From the NCBI RefSeq assembly GCF_000227725.2, contig NZ_MU255056.1, forward strand, positions 2,360,516 through 2,424,515: 64,000 bases of DNA. Direction: 5' to 3'. A program made the position numbers and the translations under genes. The notes below the pieces were generated by a model. It searched no databases. It had not been told where the DNA came from and saw only the letters and a list, made by a program, of their open reading frames with translations. Numbering within the stretch: the first letter of the stretch is position 1; each line of letters opens with the position of its first letter. This stretch comes from Thiorhodospira sibirica ATCC 700588 (lineage in GTDB: Bacteria; Pseudomonadota; Gammaproteobacteria; Ectothiorhodospirales; Ectothiorhodospiraceae). Positions 28,345 to 35,900 of this stretch are shown here, in pieces.

Positions 28345-29143
28345 CACCCTCATCATCCAGGGACCAGAACAAACGGTTGGGCAGATGTTGGCCTTTGCCG
28401 GGGCAGTAGCCGGATTGCAGGGCTTGCCAGGTGAAATCCTGCGCCTCATGCAGCGCGGCAATGGGGTCGGTGTCTTGGGCCAGCAGCGCGGCGATACTGG
28501 CAGAAAGAGTACATCCCGAGCCATGATAGCTGGGCTTAAGGCGGTCCCAGGTAAAGGTACGCAGGCGCGCCTGACCGCTGTAGAGCACATTGTGTACCTT
28601 CAGGGTTTCCTCGTGGGTGCCGGTAATCAGGACAAACTGACAGCCACGCTGCAATAAGGCCAGCGCGCAGGCATCCAGACTATCGCCCTCGGGTGCCAGG
28701 GCGCGGGCCTCCAGGCTGTTGGGGGTGAGCACCGTGGCCAAGGGGACGAGCTGTTCCAGCAGCGCCTGGGTAATCGCCTCGCTCGACAGCGCACCCCCGC
28801 CGCCGGCTTTGAGTATGGGGTCAAGCACCACCGGAATGCGCGGATATTCCTGCAATAACGTATGCACGGCCGCCACGGCCTCAAGGCTGCCAAGCATCCC
28901 GATCTTGATACCCTTGACCGGCATATCATCGAGCACGGCGCGGGCCTGCTTGAGAATCAGCTCCGCACTGACCGGCATGAATTCCAGCACATCTGAGGTG
29001 TTTTGTACGGTGATGGCGGTAATCACTGACACCGGATGACAGCCCATGCTCAAGATGGATTCTGCATCCGCCAGGACCCCAGCACCGCCTGTCGGGTCGC
29101 TGCCCGCGATGGTCATCACGACTGGAATAGGCTGTTCACTCAT
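28334..29143 (-). CDS. thiD: Hydroxymethylpyrimidine/phosphomethylpyrimidine kinase
   Basis: 269 residues, ribokinase-like kinase that phosphorylates HMP and HMP-P. The N-terminal substrate block TIAGSDPTGGAGVLADAESILSMGCHPVSVITAITVQNT is classical. Later come VLTPNSLEARAL and the anion-hole block YHGSGCTLSASIAALLA, with the catalytic Asp replaced in position by the family's GSGC motif. The distal end is Lys/Gly-rich and fused in overlap to thiE. I looked for a TPP riboswitch upstream (29144-29440) and found none. Confidence 0.95.
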   Translation of the reverse strand: MSEQPIPVVMTIAGSDPTGGAGVLADAESILSMGCHPVSVITAITVQNTSDVLEFMPVSAELILKQARAVLDDMPVKGIKIGMLGSLEAVAAVHTLLQEYPRIPVVLDPILKAGGGGALSSEAITQALLEQLVPLATVLTPNSLEARALAPEGDSLDACALALLQRGCQFVLITGTHEETLKVHNVLYSGQARLRTFTWDRLKPSYHGSGCTLSASIAALLAQDTDPIAALHEAQDFTWQALQSGYCPGKGQHLPNRLFWSLDDEGDDK

Positions 29144-29481
29144 GGATTAACATTACCGGGAAACATATCTGTGTTGGCGGCATGCCCGTGGCATCGGTGT
29201 CCGCCAGATCAGCGAAAACCGCCCTCGGCATGTCTGGGCAAGCCTGGTTGACCGATTGCAGCGTGCTTTGCGACATGAAAGATAAGCGGTACCGTATGCC
29301 ATTCTGAGATTAAAGCGCTGCGTGCGGATTTTGTTAAAATTTACCGCCACGGTCTCAACGTCCGTATGTATGATAGAGTGTAGCATCCAAAGAATAGACA
29401 AGACAGTTTTGCACACCAGAAGTACGGGCTATTGGCGCCTGTGTGCTGTCAGCCGAGCAATCAATCAAGGGGGATAAGGCA
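29144..29481. other. Divergent intergenic region between thiD and the response regulator
   Basis: About 300-340 bases that must hold promoters for thiD on one side and the response regulator on the other. An A/T-rich stretch with TTGTTAAAATTTACC (near 29332) and TATGATAGAG (near 29367) is the likeliest promoter area for the rightward gene. No terminators or small genes are evident. Confidence 0.4.
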
Positions 29482-31065
29482 TTGTCTGCTGATCTAAGGA
29501 CTGAGGTCACCGCAACCCATCAGACCAGCATTTTGATCGTAGATGATTCACGGGTCATGCGCCAGGCGCTCAAAAAAGCCCTTAAATCACACTACAACGT
29601 GTTGGAGGCCGCTGATGGCGAACAGGCCTGGGAGATGTTGTGCCAACATCCACAGATTCAAGGCCTGTTTACGGATTTGTCCATGCCCAAATTGGACGGC
29701 TATGGCCTGATTGCGCGCATTCGCGCCAGTCAGGAGGCCCATCTGGCCGGTCTGCCAGTGATTGTGATCACCGGCAAGGAAAATGAGGGCGATGCCTTGA
29801 CCGAGGTGCGTGCGCAAGGGGCTGATGATGTGCTGCTCAAGCCCTTTGAGGATGCCCGCATCCTGGCCCTAGCGGCCCAGTATCTGCAAGGCCGTGATGC
29901 ACAGACTACGCCGCCTGTCGAGGCGACGGATGCTGAACCTGCTGTTCCCTCGCCACCGCCCGCGCCGAATACCGCCGCACCCGCCATTGATGCGCCTCCT
30001 GTAGATCCCGACGCCGCCCCGTCATTGCAAAACCAGCTCGCTGAGGCGCGGGCGCAACTCAACAGCCTGCGGGAAGAGCGTGATACCCTCCAGCAAGAGC
30101 TTGAACAGCTGCGCACTGAACTGTTTTTGCGCCAGCAAACCTCGGATGAACGTCGGGCCCAGACGCGCATCAAAGAACTTGAACAGGCCAATGCTCAGGC
30201 AGCGGACGCCCTGGCGGCAGAAAATGCCCGCGCCAATGAGCAAGAGGCCAGGGTGCTGGGCCTGCAAAGCGACATCGGTGAGGCCGCCTCGAAACTGCAG
30301 GCCCAGCGTGAACAGATCAAGCAGCTGGAACAGGAACGCGCAGACCTGCATCAGGCGCTGGAAGCTGCACAACAGCGGACGCAAATGGCCGAGCAGTTGC
30401 TTGCCCAGGCGCGTGGCGAAGCGGTCAGCGACAGCTTTGCCCCAAGTGCGGCACTCGACACCCTGTCAGGGACTGCCCCGGACAGTGAAGCCCTCCGGCT
30501 GCGCTTGCAAGCTGCTGAGCTGGCTCAACTGCGGGCCGAGGATGAAATGGTCGAAGTGGCCTCGCGCCTGGAACTCGCTGAGGCCAATTTTCAGCAGGCC
30601 CAAGAGGAAAACCAGCGCCTGAGTCGGGAACTGAACCGCCTGCGCAATCACCTGCGAGAGATGGAAAAGGAGATCGTCTCGCAGCGTCTGGAGTTTGAGG
30701 AAAGCCTGCGGCGTAGCCAGGAAGCCCCGTCAGCGGACACCGGCGGCGAAACGCGTACACCTTCTGCGGCAACAGGCCGCTCGGCCACAGACTCGTCACC
30801 GCGCAGTGCCGACAGCGAGGCCGGATTCACAGAGACCACCCCCTCAGAGCAAGGTTTTACGATGCTCAATACCCAGGGTGAGCCGGTTCCGGTTGCCACG
30901 CGGGCGGGCGGTCAGCGGCATTATCCACGCGGCTTTGAGGAAGTGATCCAGCGCTGGGAGACAGAACGGCGCCGCCAGCGCTTGGTGCAAGGTATTTTGC
31001 TGAGCATTATCGTGGCGATGGGTGCCCTGATCCTCTTCTTGCTAAGCGGCTGGTTGCGAACCTAG
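29482..31065 (+). CDS. Membrane-anchored response regulator with long coiled coil
   Basis: About 527 residues from a TTG at 29482 preceded by AAGGGGGAT; a GTG at 29443 without a clear ribosome site is the alternative. The N-terminal receiver domain (about 15-140) has ILIVDDSRVMRQ, the phospho-acceptor in GLFTDLSMPKLDG, the switch Thr in VIVITGKE and the Lys in DDVLLKPFE. A proline/alanine-rich linker (about 150-190) leads to some 220 residues of Glu/Gln/Leu/Arg-rich coiled coil. A Ser/Thr-rich segment follows, then one C-terminal transmembrane helix (GILLSIIVAMGALILFLLSGWL). No enzymatic output domain is present. It is followed by an HDOD gene. This looks like a tail-anchored scaffold whose assembly is phosphorylation-controlled; that role is inference. 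Confidence 0.8.
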   Translation: MSADLRTEVTATHQTSILIVDDSRVMRQALKKALKSHYNVLEAADGEQAWEMLCQHPQIQGLFTDLSMPKLDGYGLIARIRASQEAHLAGLPVIVITGKENEGDALTEVRAQGADDVLLKPFEDARILALAAQYLQGRDAQTTPPVEATDAEPAVPSPPPAPNTAAPAIDAPPVDPDAAPSLQNQLAEARAQLNSLREERDTLQQELEQLRTELFLRQQTSDERRAQTRIKELEQANAQAADALAAENARANEQEARVLGLQSDIGEAASKLQAQREQIKQLEQERADLHQALEAAQQRTQMAEQLLAQARGEAVSDSFAPSAALDTLSGTAPDSEALRLRLQAAELAQLRAEDEMVEVASRLELAEANFQQAQEENQRLSRELNRLRNHLREMEKEIVSQRLEFEESLRRSQEAPSADTGGETRTPSAATGRSATDSSPRSADSEAGFTETTPSEQGFTMLNTQGEPVPVATRAGGQRHYPRGFEEVIQRWETERRRQRLVQGILLSIIVAMGALILFLLSGWLRT

Positions 31066-31129
31066 GCTTTTACGGTAACGGCGTGCAGACTGAATATCAT
31101 ATTTTTATCGTGATCAAGGGGATAGCTTA

Positions 31130-31996
31130 ATGGCGCTCACATTGGAACAATTACTGGATCATTCCACCGGTCTGGTGTCTTTACCCGCCGTTGCGATGCG
31201 TTTAAATCAGATGGTGGATGATCCCAATGCCACGGTGATCGACATCGGCCACTTGATCAGCCAGGATCCGGCGCTGACAATTCGCTTGCTCAAACTGGCC
31301 AACAGCCCCTTTTATGGGCTGACCCATGAGATTGACACCATCTCGCGGGCGGTCACCGTCATTGGCATCAAGCAGATTCGTGATTTGGTCTTGGCCACTG
31401 AGGTTACGCGGGTTTTTCATGAAATGCTCAATGATGTGGTATCAATGGAGGCCTTCTGGCGTCACAGCATTTACTGCGGCCTGGCGGCGCGGATGCTGGC
31501 AAAACATGGTCTGCCACGCAAGGGGGAATTTTTGTTTATCTGCGGTCTGCTACACGATATTGGCCGCCTGCTGATCTACAAACACGAACCCAAAGCCGCA
31601 CACGAGGCGTTTTTGCTCGGACTGCGGCGACGCGGCGAAATGTCGCCCACCCAGGCGGAAAAGGAAATTTTAGGCTATGACCATGCCGAAGTCGGCGGCG
31701 CCCTGGCGCAACGCTGGCAACTGCCGCAAAGCCTGCAATCCTGCATCTTCTATCACCACAACCCCGCCGGGGCGGGTGAGTTTCAAATCGAGGCGAGCAT
31801 CGTGCATATTGCCAACAGCATTGCCCACATGGCCGAACTCGATACCCGCGATGAACGTGATGTACCGCCGATTCAGCCGCAGGCCTGGGAGCGTATCCAG
31901 CTGACGGCAGCGGTCTTGCCCGAGATCATCGAAAAAGCCCAGCAGCAGGTAGTGGAAGTAGAATCCCTGCTGCTGCGGGATGGTGAAGTGTTCTAA
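31130..31996 (+). CDS. HDOD-domain signalling protein
   Basis: 288 residues, essentially one HDOD domain (a catalytically degenerate HD relative). It has SLPAVAMRLNQMVDDPNATVIDIGHLISQDPALTIRLLKLANSPFYGL, SRAVTVIGIKQIRDLVLA and an HD-like FICGLLHDIGRLLIYKH. The dyad His-Asp is present in LLHDIG, although HDOD proteins usually lack hydrolase activity. It is only 64 bases downstream of the tail-anchored response regulator and is probably co-transcribed with it. HDOD proteins typically act in chemotaxis, twitching, c-di-GMP or stress signalling networks. Confidence 0.9.
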   Translation: MALTLEQLLDHSTGLVSLPAVAMRLNQMVDDPNATVIDIGHLISQDPALTIRLLKLANSPFYGLTHEIDTISRAVTVIGIKQIRDLVLATEVTRVFHEMLNDVVSMEAFWRHSIYCGLAARMLAKHGLPRKGEFLFICGLLHDIGRLLIYKHEPKAAHEAFLLGLRRRGEMSPTQAEKEILGYDHAEVGGALAQRWQLPQSLQSCIFYHHNPAGAGEFQIEASIVHIANSIAHMAELDTRDERDVPPIQPQAWERIQLTAAVLPEIIEKAQQQVVEVESLLLRDGEVF

Positions 31997-32001
31997 GCGT
32001 T

Positions 32002-32574
32002 ATGGGTATGTATGCCATGCCTGAACGAATACCCTCTCCCGCCTTGGTGTGGTGCATGTGCATCATCTGGGTGGCCACGCTCAGTGCCTGCGCCACCGGG
32101 CCGATTCCCGCCGCCTTGCAGATGCCTCCCGGCCCCTTGCCAACACTGCATGAGGTGCGTAACGACCCGGCGGCGCACCTTGGGCAGCCCGTGCGCTGGG
32201 GTGGCACCATTGCCCAGATCGAAAATCTGCCCAGCGAAACCCAACTGGAACTGGTGTCGCGTCCCTTGGGTAATACTACGCGGCCGCAGGAAACGGATCT
32301 CACGGAAGGCCGCTTTGTGGCCATCCTGCCCGGCTTTCTCGACCCGGCAATTTATGCCCCCGGACGCGAGCTGACGCTGGTGGGGCAGATCGAAGGCACC
32401 CTCAGCCGAACCATCGGCACCCATCCTTACGCCTTTGTCCTGATACGCGCCCAGGCGCATCACCTCTGGCCCGAGCGCGAAGTACTCCCCCCATATCCCC
32501 TGCACTGGAATCCCTGGTTTTATGACCCTTGGTATGCCCCGCATCCCTTTCATCGCCCCTGGCCATATCACTGA
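32002..32574 (+). CDS. Slp-family outer membrane lipoprotein, first copy
   Basis: About 190 residues. A signal region ends in the lipobox L-S-A-C-A. The Slp hallmark segments follow: HEVRNDPAAHLGQPVRWGGTIAQIENLPSETQLELVSRPLG, RFVAILPGFLDPAIYAPGRELTLVGQIEG and the C-terminal HHLWPE block. It then has a Pro/Trp/Tyr/His-rich tail. Several in-frame ATGs (32002, 32008, 32017) precede the signal, so the true start is uncertain by a few codons. E. coli Slp is a starvation- and acid-inducible lipoprotein of unknown mechanism. Confidence 0.88.
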   Translation: MGMYAMPERIPSPALVWCMCIIWVATLSACATGPIPAALQMPPGPLPTLHEVRNDPAAHLGQPVRWGGTIAQIENLPSETQLELVSRPLGNTTRPQETDLTEGRFVAILPGFLDPAIYAPGRELTLVGQIEGTLSRTIGTHPYAFVLIRAQAHHLWPEREVLPPYPLHWNPWFYDPWYAPHPFHRPWPYH

Positions 32575-32615
32575 GCCGGTATAGCCCCGTGGAGCGCGTG
32601 AGCAAAACCAGCACC

Positions 32616-33107
32616 ATGTCTCGCATCGGGCTGATCGCGTTACTCCTCGTGCTGTGGCTGAGCGGCTGCGCCACCGGCCCGCGTTATGACACCGAGGGGA
32701 TTGATCTTAGCCTCTCACCGCGCAGCGTGATCGAAGTCGGCACATTTCCTGCCGGTCAACGCATCCTCTGGGGCGGTGCGATCATCGAAGTGCGCAATCT
32801 GCACCAGAGCAGCGAAATTGAGCTAATGGCCTTTCCCCTGGATCAGCAGCAACGTCCCCAGACCCACAAAGCTGCCCAAGGCCGCTTCCTGGCCCACTGG
32901 CCTGCCTATCTGGAGGCCATGGACTACGCCCCAGGGCGCCTGTTGACCGTGACAGGCACCCTCATCGACATCACCACCGGCCCCATCGGCGCCGCGACCT
33001 ATCACTATCCCAACGTGCAGATTGAACAGCTACACCTCTGGCCTGCACAGGCATCGCCCACCCGCCCACGCCTGCACATCGGCATCGGCGTCACCTTGGG
33101 CAATTAA
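32616..33107 (+). CDS. Slp-family outer membrane lipoprotein, second copy
   Basis: About 163 residues from ATG 32616; a GTG at 32598 is the alternative start. Signal peptide and lipobox L-S-G-C-A are clear. It shares with its upstream neighbour the pattern VIEVGTFPAGQRILWGGAIIEVRNLHQSSEIELMAFPLD, GRFLAHWPAYLEAMDYAPGRLLTVTGTLID and the terminal LHLWP. It begins about 41 bases after the first copy, so this is a tandem duplication that has diverged strongly. It lacks the aromatic tail of the first copy. Confidence 0.88.
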   Translation: MSRIGLIALLLVLWLSGCATGPRYDTEGIDLSLSPRSVIEVGTFPAGQRILWGGAIIEVRNLHQSSEIELMAFPLDQQQRPQTHKAAQGRFLAHWPAYLEAMDYAPGRLLTVTGTLIDITTGPIGAATYHYPNVQIEQLHLWPAQASPTRPRLHIGIGVTLGN

Positions 33108-33268
33108 CCCATGCCAAGGCGGGTGTAGCAAGGCAATGATGTCCTCAGCGCTTCTTCAATAATCTGCGCACACTCCGTTTTTACCGGCGTTTCTCCTGTC
33201 AGGAAGCGATGCTTGCCTTCATGTTCAATGCCTTTGATCAATCCTTCTCGAACCCCACTTATGGGCAA
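33104..33268 (-). pseudogene. Possible gene remnant next to the IS element
   Basis: An open stretch of 54 codons on the minus strand with protein-like composition (VREGLIKGIEHEGKH, then IIEEALR). It has no ATG start and ends at the insertion-sequence side. It overlaps the last three bases of the Slp gene. I do not recognise a family. It could be the distal part of a gene disrupted when the neighbouring element arrived, or simply chance. Confidence 0.25.
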
Positions 33269-33325
33269 TCATCGCCATAGTTGAGAATCCATCGTCTGCC
33301 TAAAGCTGTCAACCCAATTCAGAAA

Positions 33326-34730
33326 AGTCCCCTTTTGTGCAAAGCAGAAGTGTCCCCCGTAGAATGCGTGGTTATGGTGTTTGGGCTGGTGCCGGAGTGA
33401 TGTTGCCCCGACCTCTCCAAGGGTGGTCCGGCGCCGGTTTGTAGGTTGGCTTGGCGGTCTGTTTTGCCTTGGCCTGGTCGACGCTGTGGTGGACACTTTT
33501 TTCATCATCCAGCGGTGTGGGCGGTTCGCCCTCAGCCAACAGACGGTAAGGCATGATGTGCCCCTGGTGCAGGAGGGTGATGGTGCCGTCGAAGGCCTCG
33601 CAGACGGTGAGGGTGGCACCCCGCAGGCGGTAGCCCTTGCCCTGTCCCTGAAGCTGATATTCCCGGTTCTTGAACTGGAAGCAAAGGTTCTTGGAGAGCT
33701 TACGGGTATGGTGCAGGCAAAGGATGAGGGCCTGCTCCTCGGGGCTGTGCAGCACCGGTCGGTGGGCATCCTGGGGGCTTTGTGGCTCGACGGCGAAGCG
33801 GGCGTTGAAGTCGGCCATGAAGGTGGGGAGGAAGGCGTTGGCGGCGTCGATGTCCGAGATCTCACGCAGGCGCAGCTCCTTGACCAAACGGTCTTGCAGG
33901 GTCTGGTTGGCCCGCTCCACCCGCCCCTTGGCCTGAGGCGTGTTGGCATGAATGGCGGCGATGTCGAGGGTCTTGAGGGCGCGGGAAAACTGGGTCAGCT
34001 CCCCGTCGTGCTCAGGATGATTGACACGGAAGATGCTGTGTTTGTCTGAGTAGAGGGCCACCGGACGTCCGTGCTGATCCAGGTATTGCTGTAGGGTCTC
34101 CATGTAGGCCTGGGTGGTCTCGGCGGGCACGAAGCGCAGGGCCATCAGGCGCCCTGTGGCGTCGTCGATGAACACAATCAGGGTACAGCGCGGGCCGCGC
34201 ACCTCAAACCAGTCATGGGGCGAGCCGTCGATTTGAATGAGCTCCCCCAGGCAGGGGCGGCGTGGACGGCGCTGATGAATGCGGGCTTGCTTGCGTTGCT
34301 TGGGCTGCCATAGCCCATCGGCCACCATCCACTGGCGCAGGGTCTCGACCGAGAGATGATGACCATGGCGCTCGGCCAGCTTTTCGCAGGCCAGGGTGGG
34401 GCCAAAGTCGGTGTAGTGCGTCTTGACCAAGGCGAGCACCTCCTGGCGTACTGTCTCGGCAATGGCGTTATTGGGACGTCGGCCACGGTGGCCACTGCGT
34501 AGCCCTGTCGCCCCATGCTCACGATAGCGGCGAACCAGGCGCTTGACCTGGCGCACGCTCAACCCCAGGCGCTGGGCCGCCTCGGCCTGCCGCAGATGCT
34601 TGTTCGCCACCGCCTGAATCATCTCTAGTCGGTCAATTTCTTTGTGACTCATCGTAATGTGCTCCTTCGTCATGCGTGCCCCTCCCGCTTAAATATAAAG
34701 GGGACATTTTAGAATTGGACGAAGGGGACA
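33326..34730 (-). mobile_element. ISNCY-type insertion sequence
   Basis: About 1.4 kb. The left end reads AGTCCCCTTTTGTGC...GTGTCCCCC, and the reverse complement of the right end reads TGTCCCCTTCGTCC...ATGTCCCC. These imperfect terminal inverted repeats contain two GTCCCC blocks about 20 bases apart on each side. One transposase gene fills the interior. No short target duplication is obvious at the exact ends, but an 18-bp direct repeat lies just outside both ends (33290-33307 and 34748-34765). Confidence 0.8.
33372..34673 (-). CDS. ISNCY-family DDE transposase
   Basis: 433 residues. The N-terminus has a helix-turn-helix segment (KHLRQAEAAQRLGLSVRQVKRLVRRYREHG) followed by a second DNA-binding region. 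The rve/DDE core has the first Asp in GELIQIDGSPHDWFE, the second in VALYSDKHSIF, and the Glu in AKGRVERANQTLQDRLVKELR. A C-terminal beta-rich domain with NREYQLQGQGKGYRL is typical of ISNCY (ISDol1-like) transposases. Two ATGs (34673 and 34652) both have ribosome sites. The reading frame is intact, so the element may be active. Confidence 0.9.
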   Translation of the reverse strand: MTKEHITMSHKEIDRLEMIQAVANKHLRQAEAAQRLGLSVRQVKRLVRRYREHGATGLRSGHRGRRPNNAIAETVRQEVLALVKTHYTDFGPTLACEKLAERHGHHLSVETLRQWMVADGLWQPKQRKQARIHQRRPRRPCLGELIQIDGSPHDWFEVRGPRCTLIVFIDDATGRLMALRFVPAETTQAYMETLQQYLDQHGRPVALYSDKHSIFRVNHPEHDGELTQFSRALKTLDIAAIHANTPQAKGRVERANQTLQDRLVKELRLREISDIDAANAFLPTFMADFNARFAVEPQSPQDAHRPVLHSPEEQALILCLHHTRKLSKNLCFQFKNREYQLQGQGKGYRLRGATLTVCEAFDGTITLLHQGHIMPYRLLAEGEPPTPLDDEKSVHHSVDQAKAKQTAKPTYKPAPDHPWRGRGNITPAPAQTP

Positions 34731-34823
34731 TTACTGCTTTGGGCTAACATCGTCTGCCTAAAGCTTGCCAGCCAGTCGATTCTCTGCTAAAAACACTCGC
34801 CTTTTCCACGAGGAGAGATCACC

Positions 34824-35303
34824 ATGGCCGCAAAAGGTAGTAAAGCACGTTCCCCCAAGGCGAAAGCAAAGGAAACCCCTTCTCAGGATGCGGCGGCTGC
34901 CAAAGAAATTGCACCGTATGAAGCCAGTGAAGGTGAGGAGTACATGAGTCCAGAGCAACAGGCGCATTTCCGCCAAATTCTGCTGGCGTGGAAGCAAAAC
35001 CTGATGGAAGAGGTTGACCGCACCGTGGATCATATGAAGGAGGATGCCTCAAATTTCGCCGATCCCGCTGACCGCGCCACGCAAGAAGAAGAATTCAGCC
35101 TGGAATTGCGCACCCGCGACCGCGAGCGCAAATTGATCAAAAAAATTGATGAGGCCATGGCCAGCATTGAAAACGGTGATTATGGCTATTGTGAGGCCTG
35201 CGGCATCGAAATCGGTGTCCGCCGCCTGGAGGCCCGCCCCACCGCCACGTTGTGCATTGACTGCAAAACTTTGCAGGAAATCAAGGAAAAACAAATGGCA
35301 TAA
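34824..35303 (+). CDS. dksA: RNA polymerase-binding transcription factor DksA
   Basis: 159 residues. Partner of ppGpp acting in the RNA polymerase secondary channel. A basic, Ala/Lys-rich N-terminal extension of about 35 residues precedes YMSPEQQAHFRQILLAWKQNLMEEVDRTVDHMKED. The coiled-coil tip motif D-x-x-D-x-A is present as DPADRA. The zinc finger is C-E-A-C (residue about 127) and C-I-D-C near the C-terminus, giving a C4 site. GAGGAGAG precedes the ATG. The leader lies 93 bases from the right end of the IS element, so its native promoter may have been displaced. Confidence 0.97.
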   Translation: MAAKGSKARSPKAKAKETPSQDAAAAKEIAPYEASEGEEYMSPEQQAHFRQILLAWKQNLMEEVDRTVDHMKEDASNFADPADRATQEEEFSLELRTRDRERKLIKKIDEAMASIENGDYGYCEACGIEIGVRRLEARPTATLCIDCKTLQEIKEKQMA

Positions 35304-35348
35304 CCGCCACCACGACGTGGTAAACGCCGCATGCCTTTGCACACAGCA

Positions 35349-35383
35349 ATTGAGCAGGAGGGGGTTACTTCCCCCATCCTCTC
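35349..35383 (+). other. Strong hairpin downstream of dksA
   Basis: AGGAGGGGG and CCCCC-A-TCCT pair around TTACTT, forming a long stem without a following T-run. It lies between dksA and the second copy of the 335-bp repeat. It may contribute to dksA 3' end formation or belong to a degraded mobile element. Confidence 0.4.
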
Positions 35384-35410
35384 ATACCACCGGGCATACG
35401 GCCTCGTCCC

Positions 35411-35745
35411 AAGAGCAAAAAACAGTTCTTGATTTTTTCTTCATTCTTCATCAAAATTTCCTACTGTAGATAGGTTATCTACAAGCGCGAAGGTTTCGCG
35501 TTCCATGGTCGGGGTCGAAGTCGAATCGCAAAGTTGTTCTCTGTTCAGGATGAACGCCGAGGCCACTTTTATGGCGCAAGCTGGGTTTCGACGGCTGAAA
35601 CCGCCCATGTTGCCGGTGTTGACCGGCCATTCGGTTGGGACTGCTCAACCAGGACTCCAGTTGCTCGCCCGCAAGGGTGTTATCAACGGAGAGCGAAGTG
35701 CCTAAAAATCGCATAAGCAACTTTGTTTAGGTTTTTAGGAGCAGT
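35411..35745 (-). repeat. 335-bp structured repeat, copy 2 (inverted)
   Basis: Reverse complement of 18552-18893 with very few differences. The main change is within one hairpin: copy 1 has CGCCC-CGAA-GGGCG, and copy 2 has the corresponding CACCC-TTGC-GGGCG (35666-35680 on the minus strand), so the loop and one stem position vary while the hairpin is kept. The T-rich end faces dksA. No transposase is adjacent. Confidence 0.8.
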
Positions 35746-35900
35746 ACATGAGCTGATGGCAATCCCCATCAGCGATATGCGTCCCAGCCTACCAACAAAT
35801 GGCCGATGGCGCTGTGGAGGTGATGGACACGCAGCAAAGTCCTACCAAGCCGTTGCTTGGCGTTTTATGGGCGACATCAGGACAATGCCGCCACGATCCA

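Noticed and set aside
29144..29442. Possible TPP riboswitch upstream of thiD
   Set aside because: The conserved CTGAGA and ACCCTTGAACCTGATC elements are absent on the relevant strand.
33381..34049. Long open frame opposite the ISNCY transposase
   Set aside because: It is antisense to a well-supported transposase, and its Val/Gly/Glu-rich composition is the typical shadow of a GC-rich gene.
35303..35410. Sequence resembling the 3' end of a group II intron (CCGTATGCCCGGTGGTATGAGAGG-type on the minus strand)
   Set aside because: The domain V consensus with a GAAA loop and returning ACGGTTC half is not there, and no maturase gene is present. I keep only the hairpin.
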